From: Bacteroidota bacterium
Lineage (GTDB): Bacteria; Bacteroidota; Bacteroidia; Chitinophagales; Chitinophagaceae
Direction of reading: 5' to 3'
Assembly (NCBI GenBank): GCA_026391455.1
Contig: JAPLEH010000017.1
Coordinates: 118,258 to 182,257 of the forward strand
Length of the DNA stretch: 64,000 nucleotides
In this document: piece after piece, positions 9,316 to 17,945 of the stretch
How positions within the stretch are numbered: the stretch's first letter is position 1
Layout: every line of letters begins with the position of its first letter
The notes under the pieces: generated by a model
Database searches by the model: none
What the model was told of the DNA's origin: nothing
The model's input: only the letters and a program-made list of their open reading frames with translations
Position numbers and translations under genes: made by a program

Positions 9316-9464
9316 GTTTACCACGCACAGCTTTCATTGCTTCCGCAGATATATACTCAGCATAACCGGTTATTTACTGAATTCAATCAGTTGGAAATCT
9401 CCCCATAAGCGCATTGCAGGATGCGATAGTTTCATTGAAAATATTTCAAGCTATGATTTGTACA

Positions 9465-9917
9465 ATGAAACGCATGCTGCCGGCCATTCTTCTATCCGGG
9501 TTATCAATTATTTTATTTTCCTGTGGATCTGGTTCAGCGGATAAAAAAGTGCCTGAACTGGCCAATGATATGTGCGGGTGTTTTGATAAATTTCAGCAGG
9601 GCCTTACATCCGAAGGCAAAGAACTGATGAAAGAAGTAGCCGTATCCGGCGATCCGCAGGCTACCATGGTGGCCGGTATGTCGAAACTGAAGCCGGAGGA
9701 TGTACTGGAATTTGGAAAGAAAATGAGTTCGATCGGCGACCGTTCTTCGGAGGTATATAAATGTATGGAAGCCTTCGACAAAAAGCATGGCAAAGAAACT
9801 ACAAAAGACAAGAAAGCACTGACGGAAAAATTACTCACTGAAATGCAGGGAAAAACGAATTGTCCTATCGGTGCAGCCATTGTTAATCTGAGCCTGGCCA
9901 AAGAACGGGCACAATAA
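9465..9917 (+). CDS. Hypothetical lipoprotein
   Basis: This is a 150-residue protein with a clear lipoprotein signal (MKRMLPAILLSGLSIILFSC). The mature part contains ELANDMCGCFDKFQQGL near residue 34 and later single cysteines (KCMEAF, TNCPIGAA), so disulfides are plausible. The frame continues 17 codons upstream, but the ATG at 9465 places the signal peptide correctly. I do not recognise the family; similar short Cys-containing lipoproteins are common in Chitinophagaceae. Confidence 0.7.
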   Translation: MKRMLPAILLSGLSIILFSCGSGSADKKVPELANDMCGCFDKFQQGLTSEGKELMKEVAVSGDPQATMVAGMSKLKPEDVLEFGKKMSSIGDRSSEVYKCMEAFDKKHGKETTKDKKALTEKLLTEMQGKTNCPIGAAIVNLSLAKERAQ

Positions 9918-9934
9918 ACCTAATCCGATTTTTT

Positions 9935-9987
9935 TGCGATAGCCGTACTGCTTTCCATTCAATGTCAGGAGTTCGGCTATTTTATTT
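9935..9987 (+). terminator. Probable terminator after the lipoprotein gene
   Basis: ATAGCCG at 9939-9945 pairs with CGGCTAT at 9974-9980; the stem can extend by three of four pairs with a loop of about 20 nt. TTTATTT follows. It could also serve the convergent TMEM175-like gene. Confidence 0.55.
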
Positions 9988-10012
9988 GCGTAATGAAGTA
10001 TTCGGCTTATGT

Positions 10013-10594
10013 TTAGTCTCCTGAAATTACTTTTTCTATGTTCCGGTCTGGCATCAGCCACATGATGGCCACCAGTATGATGATGCCACCGGCGATCCAT
10101 GTACTCACAAAAGCAAACGGTATCGCCAGCGTATAGAAAATATTTGAAATCAGTCCTTTTCTGGTTTGTTGTTTCAATACTTTTTGCAAGGCATGATTTC
10201 CCGGATTGCATTTACGGATTACGAGCAATAAAATATAATACGCAAGTCCGCAAAGCTCAGCGAGAATGGCATAGAAGATCACGGGGTTTTGCGCAAAATT
10301 GGTTTCGCCCATCCAGGCAGTGGCAAAGGGCACCAGCGATAACCAGAACAGTAAATGCATATTGGCCCACAGGATTCCTCCCCGTACTTCTTTGATGGTG
10401 TGAATGAGGTGATGATGATTTCCCCAGTAAATTCCCAGGTTTAGAAAGCTCAGCGCATAGCTTACAAAATATTCCCAATCATGGCCCAGATCGGCCCAAC
10501 TGCTTCCATGAGGAATTTTTAATTCCAGCACCATGATGGTGATGATGATTGCAATAACGGCATCACTGAATGCCTCCAGCCTGGTTTTTGTCAT
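10013..10594 (-). CDS. TMEM175-like (DUF1211) membrane channel protein
   Basis: This 193-residue protein has about six hydrophobic segments. The signature RLEAFSDAVIAI near residues 5-16 is the TMEM175/DUF1211 motif (RxxxFSDAVxAI), whose FSD residues shape the pore in bacterial TMEM175 potassium-leak channels. Length fits the single-repeat bacterial form, which works as a tetramer. HHHLIH near residue 60 is a His cluster between TM2 and TM3. It is monocistronic; its physiological role is not shown here. Confidence 0.85.
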   Translation of the reverse strand: MTKTRLEAFSDAVIAIIITIMVLELKIPHGSSWADLGHDWEYFVSYALSFLNLGIYWGNHHHLIHTIKEVRGGILWANMHLLFWLSLVPFATAWMGETNFAQNPVIFYAILAELCGLAYYILLLVIRKCNPGNHALQKVLKQQTRKGLISNIFYTLAIPFAFVSTWIAGGIIILVAIMWLMPDRNIEKVISGD

Positions 10595-10927
10595 AGCGCA
10601 ATATTAAAATTATTTTGATAATAAAGATACATACCAAATGGTGCGTACGGAAATGCTGATTCAACAGGCGCTTACTATTCTGAAAACGTATCTGTCTGTG
10701 TATGTTGAGATACAGGCTCCCGTGTAAGGAGAAAATACTTGTCACACCTGATATGCTGAGGAAATGGGTAAGGGTAGTGTTGCGGCTTGTATAAAAATCG
10801 GTGTTTGCCAGCCGGACCGTTCTGTTTACGTTTCGTCGCAGTGCTAATATGATGCAAAAAGTTAGTACGTTTCGATGTAACCGGTACTTGCTACCCTCCT
10901 GAATCGATGGCTGAAAGTGGATTTTGG
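10595..10927. other. Intergenic region, nothing recognised
   Basis: This is the spacer between the TMEM175-like gene and the terminator of the next gene. TATCTTTA read on the minus strand near 10629-10636 is a one-mismatch -7 box that could serve the TMEM175-like gene. I see no supported ORF or RNA. Confidence 0.4.
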
Positions 10928-10973
10928 AAAATAAAAACCGGCAGCGTCAGAAGTATAACTTCTCCCTGCCGGT
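10928..10973 (-). terminator. Terminator for the four-TM membrane protein gene
   Basis: Read on the minus strand, ACCGGCAG...CTGCCGGT forms an 8-bp stem (extended imperfectly by GAAGTTATACTTC inside) followed by TTTTTATTTT. It lies 22 bp beyond the stop of the gene at 10995-11519. Confidence 0.8.
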
Positions 10974-10994
10974 ATGTATAATCCTTAGTTCTGT

Positions 10995-11519
10995 TTAGTC
11001 ATCGTCTTTTTCCTTGCCAACTTCTTTTCCATTCGTGGCTTCTTTGCCTTCATTGGTTGCGTTTTCTGACTGGTTGGAGGCTCCCTGTTGTATCTCGCTA
11101 TGGCGGATGAGCCCACCCTGATGAGCTGTTTGCGCCATGGTGATAAATGAAGCCAGTGAAAGCAAGAGGGTGAATATCGTTGCCCAACGGGCCACCATCT
11201 TGTTTTGTTTCAACCATAAGGCCAGTAAGGAAATAACTCCCATGATGCCTATGATGATGAACGAAAGGGTCGCCAATTGTTCATGTTTTTCAATGGCCGA
11301 TTCCTGTACACCAGGAAGATTTTCCACCAGTTCTTCGGTGCCTTCGCCGGTAAAATATACCGGTATGGTGCAGATGGCGGCGGCCACCAGCATCCACAGT
11401 GATAATGAACGGATCGTATTATTTGAGCGGATCGCGCTCCAGCCAAGTAACAGGCCACCGATAAGTGACAGGAATAAAGGCGCATGGTTCAGCGCCAGAT
11501 GAATTTGTGCTGCATTCAT
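10995..11519 (-). CDS. Four-TM membrane protein, DUF2231-like, with acidic/Gly-Asn-rich tail
   Basis: The 174 residues contain four predicted membrane helices (about 12-30, 39-57, 83-102, 110-127). Histidines sit near helix ends (LALNHAP, IEKHEQLA, TAHQGGLIRHSEI), a layout seen in small heme- or metal-associated membrane proteins such as DUF2231. The C-terminal 35 residues are low-complexity Lys/Glu/Asn. The motif GEGTEELVENLPGV lies in the periplasmic loop. I place it near DUF2231 only by layout. It precedes the small His-rich secreted protein gene by reading order on the same strand. Confidence 0.6.
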   Translation of the reverse strand: MNAAQIHLALNHAPLFLSLIGGLLLGWSAIRSNNTIRSLSLWMLVAAAICTIPVYFTGEGTEELVENLPGVQESAIEKHEQLATLSFIIIGIMGVISLLALWLKQNKMVARWATIFTLLLSLASFITMAQTAHQGGLIRHSEIQQGASNQSENATNEGKEATNGKEVGKEKDDD

Positions 11520-11576
11520 AGTATTTTTTTTATTAAATAAGGTAATGCCCGTTTATCGCAACGGGTGTTGAACTGA

Positions 11577-11966
11577 TCAGGAAAGAATGAATGCTGCACG
11601 GGGGGGATGAAAAATCGCATAGGCGCGGTGTTGAGGAACACCTTCCGCATACCAGGCAGGTAAAGTATCTACTTGAAATACATACATGAGCGTGACGGAT
11701 CCCAGCCAGAGGGAATTGGTGATATCGGATTGCGTATTTACTGTACCTGATTTAAAAGGCAATTGCTGGTCTTCGCTGTCGTCATTATCAACCGGATGGT
11801 TGATGCGGTAATGCAATTCAATAAAGTCGCCCAAAGTTAGTGACGGATCTTCCTGCTGATGATGTATATAATGCAAAAAAAGCCGGGGCAGGCGTGCAAA
11901 TTCATGCAATTCGGTAGAACTGATCAGAAATAGCAGGCTTATAAATATGGTAAATTTTCTGTGCAT
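11577..11966 (-). CDS. Small secreted protein with His/Asp-rich segment (hypothetical)
   Basis: This 129-residue protein has a signal peptide (MHRKFTIFISLLFLISSTEL). It contains LFLHYIHHQQED, LGDFIELHY and an acidic patch DNDDSEDQQLPFKS. Similar short exported proteins with an 'HHxxE...FxxxHY...D-rich...LPFKS' layout recur in Bacteroidota, sometimes beside heavy-metal efflux genes, which suggests metal binding, but no efflux gene is here. It lies 57 bp upstream of the four-TM gene on the same strand, so the two may form an operon. Confidence 0.65.
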   Translation of the reverse strand: MHRKFTIFISLLFLISSTELHEFARLPRLFLHYIHHQQEDPSLTLGDFIELHYRINHPVDNDDSEDQQLPFKSGTVNTQSDITNSLWLGSVTLMYVFQVDTLPAWYAEGVPQHRAYAIFHPPRAAFILS

Positions 11967-12081
11967 TACAATGCCTGTAAACTACCGGATTCGCCGCTAA
12001 AAGCGTATGACTTTTATCACTTTGTGGTATTCCTACTTATTAAAAATGCATTATCTTGAGCAACAGAACCAACCATAAACC

Positions 12082-14163
12082 ATGACCGACGATAAATACC
12101 TTTTCCTGAACCGGGACCTTAGCTGGCTTTCCTTTAATCACCGCGTATTGCTGGAGGCCGGTGACCCCAATGTACCGCTGTATAACCGTATATCATTTCT
12201 GTCCATTTTCTCTTCCAACCTCGATGAGTTTTTCCGGGTTCGGATGCCCTCTATTTTCGCCTTCAGCGCTATTGAAGGTAAAAAAATCGGTATTCGGGAT
12301 GAATATCCCAAGGGACTCGTACAACAGGTTCAGAAAATGGTGTATGAACAACAGGAAGAATATGGTACCATTCTGACTCAACAGATCATTCCTGAATTAT
12401 ATAAGAATCATATTTGCCTGTATTACAACATACCCATTCGGGAAGAGCATAAAGAAACGGTGCGGGAGTATTTTCTTTCCAGGGTCTTATCCTTTTTACA
12501 GCCGGTGATGCTGCAAAAAGAGAACCAGCGGGTCGTGTTTCTCGAAAACAATGCCTTGTATTTTATTGCCGATCTGGAACTGGCCGAACAACCCGGTAAG
12601 CATCAGTATGCGATATTAAATATCCCATCTTCAAACCTGCCCCGGTTTTCCGAATTGCCCATGCTGGGTGATGATTATTACCTGCTGTTCCTCGATGATG
12701 TGATTCGCGAAAATCTGTCGGAGGTATTTCCAGGTTATACCATTCATGGAGCCTGGTCGGTAAAACTTACCCGTGACGCGGAAATGAATATCGGGGATGA
12801 ATTCATCGGGGATCTGGCAGAAAAGATTGAAAAGCAACTGGAGAAGCGGGAGGTAGGCTTGGCCACCCGTTTACTGTATGATAAATGCTTGCCGGAAGAG
12901 GTCAGGTCTTTCATGGAGAAATACCTGTCCATACCTGCTGATGAGTTTGTCCAGGGAGGCCGTTATCACAACCTGAAAGATCTGGGCAGCCTGCCCAATC
13001 CCACCCGTACCAAACTCAGTTACAGTAATTGGCAGGCCGTGCCGCATAAAGAGTTTGCGGTAACACAGTCTGTTTTCCAAAGTATTGCGGAAAAAGAAAA
13101 ATTGTTACATCTGCCGTATCATTCCTATAATTATATTCTCCGTTTTTTTAATGAAGCGGCGATTGATCCACATGTAACGGAAATATTTGTAACCCTGTAC
13201 CGGGTGGCAGCAGACTCTCATATTGTGAATGCACTGATCAGTGCGGCCAAGAATGGAAAGAAAGTAACGGTGTTTGTGGAACTGAAAGCCCGTTTTGATG
13301 AAGCCAATAACCTGAAATGGAGTAAGAAGATGAAGGCCGCCGGAATAAAGATCATCAACAGTATTCCTGGGTTGAAAGTACATGCAAAAGTAGCGCTGGT
13401 AAAAAGGCAGGAACAAAAAATGCAGCAATGTTATTCCTTTATGGCTACCGGCAATTTCAATGAAGCCACCGGCCGCTTTTATACGGACCATGTATTCTTT
13501 ACCTCCAAGCCCGAGTTCGGAGAAGAATTGGATGGGTTGTTCACGTACCTTCAATCGCGGGTACAGCCGGATATGTATCCGAAAATTGAATTCAAACACC
13601 TGCTGGTGTCACAATTCAATATGATCAAACAGTTCAACAAACTTATTGACCGGGAGATTAAAAATGCAAAAGAGGGCAAGCCGGCAGGTATTATCATTAA
13701 GCTCAACAACCTGCAGGAACGCAATATGATCGTCCGCCTGTATGATGCCAGTAAAGCCGGCGTGAAAGTGCAACTGATCGTACGAAGTATTTGTTGCCTC
13801 GCTCCGGGAGTGCCCGGTCAGAGTGAGCACATCACCGTACACCGCATTGTGGACCGCTATCTCGAACATGCAAGGATCTTTGTATTTTACAATAACGGCG
13901 ATCCGGAATATTATATGGGCAGTGCCGATTGGATGAACCGCAACCTGCACAGCCGTATCGAAGTGGTGTTTCCGGTGTATGATAAAGCACTCGGCGCACA
14001 ACTGGGCCATATCCTCGAACTGCAATTGAAAGACAATCAAAAAGCGGTTATACTTACCAGTGATACTACGACCGGTGCCTGCAACAACCTGCGTGTACTA
14101 AGCTCCGGCCAAACGCCGCTTGCGGCACAACAAGCGATTTATGATTATGTGAAAAGTGAATAG
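12082..14163 (+). CDS. ppk1: Polyphosphate kinase 1
   Basis: This 693-residue enzyme reversibly makes polyphosphate from ATP. All four PPK1 domains are present: the N domain starts FLNRDLSWLSFNHRVL and NLDEFFRVRMPS; the PLD-like catalytic halves carry GLKVHAKVALVKR with the phospho-accepting His434 and YLEHARIFVFYN with the second catalytic His596. ELKARFDEANN and GSADWMNRNLHSRIEVVFPV are further signatures. The ATG has no good ribosome binding site, as usual here. It is monocistronic, followed by repeats. The call is certain. Confidence 0.98.
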   Translation: MTDDKYLFLNRDLSWLSFNHRVLLEAGDPNVPLYNRISFLSIFSSNLDEFFRVRMPSIFAFSAIEGKKIGIRDEYPKGLVQQVQKMVYEQQEEYGTILTQQIIPELYKNHICLYYNIPIREEHKETVREYFLSRVLSFLQPVMLQKENQRVVFLENNALYFIADLELAEQPGKHQYAILNIPSSNLPRFSELPMLGDDYYLLFLDDVIRENLSEVFPGYTIHGAWSVKLTRDAEMNIGDEFIGDLAEKIEKQLEKREVGLATRLLYDKCLPEEVRSFMEKYLSIPADEFVQGGRYHNLKDLGSLPNPTRTKLSYSNWQAVPHKEFAVTQSVFQSIAEKEKLLHLPYHSYNYILRFFNEAAIDPHVTEIFVTLYRVAADSHIVNALISAAKNGKKVTVFVELKARFDEANNLKWSKKMKAAGIKIINSIPGLKVHAKVALVKRQEQKMQQCYSFMATGNFNEATGRFYTDHVFFTSKPEFGEELDGLFTYLQSRVQPDMYPKIEFKHLLVSQFNMIKQFNKLIDREIKNAKEGKPAGIIIKLNNLQERNMIVRLYDASKAGVKVQLIVRSICCLAPGVPGQSEHITVHRIVDRYLEHARIFVFYNNGDPEYYMGSADWMNRNLHSRIEVVFPVYDKALGAQLGHILELQLKDNQKAVILTSDTTTGACNNLRVLSSGQTPLAAQQAIYDYVKSE

Positions 14164-14190
14164 TGAATAGTGAATGGTCAATAGAGAGAC
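14155..14190 (+). repeat. Short tandem GTGAATA repeat at the ppk1 3' end
   Basis: GTGAAAAGTGAATAGTGAAT then GGTCAATAG: the last codons and stop of ppk1 lie inside a GTGAATA-type repeat, also seen as TATTCAC before ftsY and near 3474. The repeat may have replaced the original gene end. Confidence 0.5.
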
Positions 14191-14266
14191 TATTAATTCA
14201 GGATTGTTTATAGTTAACAAGGATTTCCTAATGTAAAGTAAAGGGAATTCTGCTCGCAGTTCACCG

Positions 14267-14455
14267 CTTGTAGCTTGTAGCCATTATTGTCCGGGGAAAG
14301 TTTTTGCAAAACCCTGAAACATTGCCCCAGAGCGGGTTCTAGCCCCTCTCCTTTGGGGAGGGGTCTGAATTGATTTTCAAACTAATAAATAGTTTTACCG
14401 GACAACAATAGCTTGTAGCTCGTAGCTTGCAGCTCAAAACTCGCAGCTCATTTCA
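14267..14455. repeat. GCTTGTAGCT repeats interrupted by a possible 127-bp MITE
   Basis: GCTTGTAGC-type words flank both sides (14267-14282 and 14411-14455). Between them 14283-14409 is bounded by ATTATTGTCCGG and CCGGACAACAAT, inverted repeats matching at 11 of 12 positions. Inside, 14343-14363 forms a strong hairpin (CCCCTCTCC TTT GGGGAGGGG). Non-coding. The MITE reading is inference from the end symmetry and from the interruption of the flanking repeat. Confidence 0.45.
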
Positions 14456-15269
14456 CTGCTTTCCTGATTCTTATCAGTTGTTCCAGCAATGGTTCCAACA
14501 GGTCCAGTTGCAGCATATTGGCGCCGTCGCTTAATGCTTTGGCGGGTTCGGGATGTGTTTCTATAAAGAGTCCGTCGGCACCTGCAGCGATGGCGGCTTT
14601 GGCAATGGTACCAATCAATTGTGGATTTCCGCCGGTAACGCCACTCGTTTGGTTGGGTTGCTGCAAAGAATGTGTTACGTCCATCACCACTGGTACACCA
14701 TGTGATTGCATAATGGGAATATTGCGGTAGTCCACCACCAGGTCCTGGTAGCCAAATGTGGTGCCTCTTTCTGTAAGCATGACCTTATCATTGCCGGCTT
14801 TACGGATTTTATCAACGGCAAATTTCATTGCTTCCCCGCTTACGAACTGTCCTTTTTTTACATTCACAATCTTACCGGTTTGCGCAGCAGCCACCAGCAG
14901 ATCGGTTTGCCGGCAAAGAAAGGCCGGTATTTGCAATACATCCACATAGGATGCAGCTTTTGCCGCTTCTTCCGGTGAATGAATATCGGTAACAACAGGT
15001 AATGCATATTTTTCACCGGTGCGTTGCAGCATTTGCATGGCTGTTTCATCGCCCAGTCCGGTAAACGAATTGCCACTGGTGCGGTTGGCTTTCCGGTACG
15101 ATGCTTTGAAAATATAGGGGATACCCAGGCGTTTACAGATACCCGATACTTTATCGGCTATGAGCATAATCAGTTCTTCATTTTCCACCACACAGGGGCC
15201 GGCCATCAGGAAGAAATTATCTTTTTCGTATGCCTGTCCGGCAAAGAGGTCGTCTAAAAATGATTGCAT
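14448..15269 (-). CDS. kdsA: 3-deoxy-8-phosphooctulonate (KDO-8-P) synthase
   Basis: This 273-residue aldolase condenses PEP with arabinose-5-phosphate, the first committed step to KDO for LPS. Signatures: LMAGPCVVEN near residue 22, IFKASYRKANRTSG near 54, DIHSPEEAA near 95, VKKGQF near 135 and GLFIETHPEP near the end. The Cys in AGPC is present, but metal dependence cannot be settled by eye. The start is supported by a TATCTTTG box only 4 bp upstream, implying a nearly leaderless mRNA. Confidence 0.96.
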   Translation of the reverse strand: MQSFLDDLFAGQAYEKDNFFLMAGPCVVENEELIMLIADKVSGICKRLGIPYIFKASYRKANRTSGNSFTGLGDETAMQMLQRTGEKYALPVVTDIHSPEEAAKAASYVDVLQIPAFLCRQTDLLVAAAQTGKIVNVKKGQFVSGEAMKFAVDKIRKAGNDKVMLTERGTTFGYQDLVVDYRNIPIMQSHGVPVVMDVTHSLQQPNQTSGVTGGNPQLIGTIAKAAIAAGADGLFIETHPEPAKALSDGANMLQLDLLEPLLEQLIRIRKAVK

Positions 15270-15273
15270 GGTG

Positions 15274-15281
15274 CAAAGATA
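15274..15281 (-). promoter_or_regulatory. -7 box of kdsA, almost abutting the start codon
   Basis: The minus strand reads TATCTTTG, an exact TAnnTTTG, with only four bases before the kdsA ATG (15267-15269). A start of transcription 3-6 nt after the box would fall on or beside the ATG. Confidence 0.55.
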
Positions 15282-15326
15282 AATGCTTCCGGGCTGCCAT
15301 GCTACAGCGCGGCTTTTTTACCGGCA

Positions 15327-16232
15327 TCAATAAACCCTGCGGCCAGAGAAAAATGAATAGCGTACAGCACCGGAATTGCCCAGAATAGTTTGAATGATGC
15401 CGGAGTCCTGGTTGGCATAAAGTCCCACCCGCTGACCGCTAGTCAGTTTCAGGTCAAAGCTCAGCGATTGGGTGCGGTAACGGGATCCGCTTCCACCGGG
15501 CACTTGCAGCACGTCTGCATGTTTATCGGATCCATCCACCGTAGCAGCGATCACGTATTGCGTATTGAAGGCAACACCAGTGATATCCCAGGTAATGAGG
15601 GCATCGAAATGATACAGCCCGGTAGCAGGGGCAAAAAATTCGGTACTGAAAAAGGCGGAAGGATCATCATAATCTTCTCCCGTAAAAATAATGGGTGTGT
15701 TTGCCGAAGAACTAACGTTGAATCCGCCACTGCCTATGGTAGCTTTGAAGGCACTGCCAAGTTCTGCCGGCATTTGCCAGGTGGCCAGACCGTTCACATC
15801 ACTGCTAAGAACTTTTCCCGCTCCGGGAATTCCGCCCCGGATTTTAATAAGTCCGTTGATGTCAAGCTTTGCATCCGGTACAAGGATACCGATACCCACG
15901 TTACCATCATCCGTAATTGACATTCTTTCCTGCAATCCGTTGGGATCGGCAGTCGCAAAAGTGAAGAATCCCATGCGTGCAAAAACAGCCCCGGTGCCGA
16001 TAGCTTTAACTGCTCCGGTGTAGTAAACCCCGTTCTTAAAATACATACCGGAATTGGTATTTACTCCAAGTATGTTGGTGTTTTCCAGCATCAGTAAATT
16101 GGTATCGGTATTACTGCTGATTTGTAATTTCATAGCTGGGGCCGGTGTTCCGATCCCTATGTTTTGCGACAAAAGGAGGGCTGGGCTGAACAGAAATAAC
16201 AGCATCAGCACCGGGAAATGTTTGGGTTTCAT
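15327..16232 (-). CDS. Exported protein with GIGT-type N-terminal module and C1q-like C-terminal domain
   Basis: This 301-residue protein starts with a signal peptide (MKPKHFPVLMLLFLFSPALLL). The mature N terminus, NIGIGTPAPAMKLQISSNTD, is the tail-fibre-like GIGT module seen repeatedly at 41.9-44.6 kb. A second GIGILVPDAKLDINGLIKIRG unit lies mid-protein. From about residue 160, FKATIGSGGF...EFFAPATGLYHFDA...WDITG resembles a C1q/TNF-type jelly roll. It is probably a trimeric surface or extracellular protein. The frame extends nine codons upstream, but the ATG at 16232 starts the signal peptide. Binding partner unknown. Confidence 0.75.
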   Translation of the reverse strand: MKPKHFPVLMLLFLFSPALLLSQNIGIGTPAPAMKLQISSNTDTNLLMLENTNILGVNTNSGMYFKNGVYYTGAVKAIGTGAVFARMGFFTFATADPNGLQERMSITDDGNVGIGILVPDAKLDINGLIKIRGGIPGAGKVLSSDVNGLATWQMPAELGSAFKATIGSGGFNVSSSANTPIIFTGEDYDDPSAFFSTEFFAPATGLYHFDALITWDITGVAFNTQYVIAATVDGSDKHADVLQVPGGSGSRYRTQSLSFDLKLTSGQRVGLYANQDSGIIQTILGNSGAVRYSFFSGRRVY

Positions 16233-16346
16233 ATATGACAGGTTTTGTAAAAGGTACATTTTTTTTCAATATTTGAAACTGACTTTTACCCATCATAGAA
16301 AATACAGCTTCCGGAATGGAAATGTCGAATATTTCCTTTTCTTCAT

Positions 16347-16354
16347 TACATTTG
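16347..16354 (+). promoter_or_regulatory. -7 box of the threonine dehydrogenase gene
   Basis: TACATTTG matches TAnnTTTG exactly, 18 bp before the ATG at 16373. Confidence 0.5.
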
Positions 16355-16372
16355 GCCAACTAATGCTTGTTC

Positions 16373-17323
16373 ATGCAAAAAGAAAAAATACTGGTAATTG
16401 GCGCTTCCGGACAGATTGGTGTGGAACTGACCATGGCTCTCCGAAAGATATATGGTAATGCGAACGTAGTGGCCTCCGATCTCCGGGAGCAGAATCCGCT
16501 GTTGGAAGGCACAGGCCCCTATGTATCACTCGATGTCATGAACAAAGAAATGCTGCATGTGCAGGTGATCCGTCAGAATATTACCCAGGTATATTTATTG
16601 GCTGCCATATTATCAGCCACCGGCGAGAAAAACCCCGGCCTGGCCTGGAATCTCAATATGCAGGGGCTGTTGAACGTACTTGATATTGCCCGGGAAGAAA
16701 AAATGCATAAAGTGTACTGGCCTTCTTCTATTGCGGTATTTGGGCCTACCAGTCCCAGGCAAAATTGTCCGCAGCAAACGATCATCGAACCCATTACGGT
16801 ATACGGTATCAGTAAATATGCCGGTGAATTCTGGTGCAATTATTTTTTCCAGCGTTTCGGAGTGGATGTAAGAAGTATTCGTTATCCCGGTCTTATTTCC
16901 TATAAGTCTGCACCAGGTGGCGGAACCACGGATTATGCAGTAGAAATATTTCATGATGCAATGTCAGATAAAAGTTATGAATGTTTCTTATCAGAGGATA
17001 CCTACCTGCCCATGATGTATATGCCGGATGCCATACGGGCTACCATTGAATTGATGGAGGCACCTGCCGACCGTATCAAAGTGCGTACGTCATATAATGT
17101 GTCGGGTATGAGTTTTTCTCCCAAAGAGATCGCGGCAGAAATACAAAAGAGCATTCCTGATTTTAAAATGAGCTATAAACCAGATTACCGGCAGCATATT
17201 GCCGACAGTTGGCCGCAAAGTATTGATGATTCGGTGGCCCGTTCTGACTGGGGTTGGAAAGAGGAGTTCAGTCTGGCAGCTATGTCGAAGGATATGCTGG
17301 ATAATCTCCGTCAGCAAAAATAA
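16373..17323 (+). CDS. L-threonine 3-dehydrogenase, SDR (epimerase-like) type
   Basis: This 316-residue NAD-dependent enzyme oxidises L-threonine to 2-amino-3-oxobutyrate. The nucleotide-binding GASGQIG (residues 9-15) is followed by the catalytic VYGISKYAGE (YxxxK) near 144. RYPGLISYKSAPGGGTTDYA is the family signature that separates this SDR-type ThrDH (known from Bacteroidota such as Flavobacterium) from UDP-galactose epimerases. The C-terminal PDYRQHIADSWPQSIDDS is also typical. An in-frame TTG lies two codons upstream, but ATG is preferred. No kbl (glycine acetyltransferase) is adjacent. Confidence 0.88.
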   Translation: MQKEKILVIGASGQIGVELTMALRKIYGNANVVASDLREQNPLLEGTGPYVSLDVMNKEMLHVQVIRQNITQVYLLAAILSATGEKNPGLAWNLNMQGLLNVLDIAREEKMHKVYWPSSIAVFGPTSPRQNCPQQTIIEPITVYGISKYAGEFWCNYFFQRFGVDVRSIRYPGLISYKSAPGGGTTDYAVEIFHDAMSDKSYECFLSEDTYLPMMYMPDAIRATIELMEAPADRIKVRTSYNVSGMSFSPKEIAAEIQKSIPDFKMSYKPDYRQHIADSWPQSIDDSVARSDWGWKEEFSLAAMSKDMLDNLRQQK

Positions 17324-17324
17324 A

Positions 17325-17945
17325 TTACTCAGTTACCAATCCTTTTACCAGGGCATACATGATCAGCCCTGCGGTATTACGCACGCCGGTTTTTCGCATC
17401 AACTCTTTTCTCACTTCTGCATTGATCAGTTCACCAGATGGATGCTTACTCAGTATACGCAACCATTTTATATCATCTTCCGTGAGTGGTGAATCCTGAA
17501 AGGTAGGAGAGAGGTTATTTTTCAGGATCAGTTCCCGCAACAGGTTATTGGCAATGGGTTCATTGAAATAATAACCATTTTCTGTTACGGCATAAATGGC
17601 TCGTCGGATATCTTCCGGCTCTGCATTTTTGAGCAAGTATCCATTGGCCCCTGTTTTTACCAGGTGACTGATAAACACTTCATCTTCATACATACTGATC
17701 ACCAGCACTTTTATTTGTGGGTATCTTTCGCGTACCAGTTTTGTAGCTTCCATGCCACCCATTACCGGCATCTTCAGGTCCATTAGAATTATATCCGGCA
17801 GGCAGGTGGGAAGTGCATCAAGCAGTTCGGCTCCGTTATCGGCTTCCAGTATCACAGAAATATCAGGTGCAGAAGAAAGTATCGCTTTTAAACCATCCCT
17901 GAATACAGGATAATCATCGGCTATGGCGATCTTTATGGTATTCAT
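17325..17945 (-). CDS. NarL/LuxR-type response regulator with shortened output domain
   Basis: These 206 residues start with a standard receiver (IADDYPVFRDG; phospho-acceptor Asp56 in ILMDLKMPVMGG; LLKNAEPEDI). The C-terminal domain begins LTEDDIKWLRIL and ends RKTGVRNTAGLIMYALVKGLV as in GerE-type domains. The stretch between them is about ten residues shorter than usual, removing most of the helix-turn-helix core. It is translationally coupled (4-bp ATGA overlap) to the histidine kinase upstream and ends 1 bp from the convergent threonine dehydrogenase stop. Confidence 0.88.
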   Translation of the reverse strand: MNTIKIAIADDYPVFRDGLKAILSSAPDISVILEADNGAELLDALPTCLPDIILMDLKMPVMGGMEATKLVRERYPQIKVLVISMYEDEVFISHLVKTGANGYLLKNAEPEDIRRAIYAVTENGYYFNEPIANNLLRELILKNNLSPTFQDSPLTEDDIKWLRILSKHPSGELINAEVRKELMRKTGVRNTAGLIMYALVKGLVTE

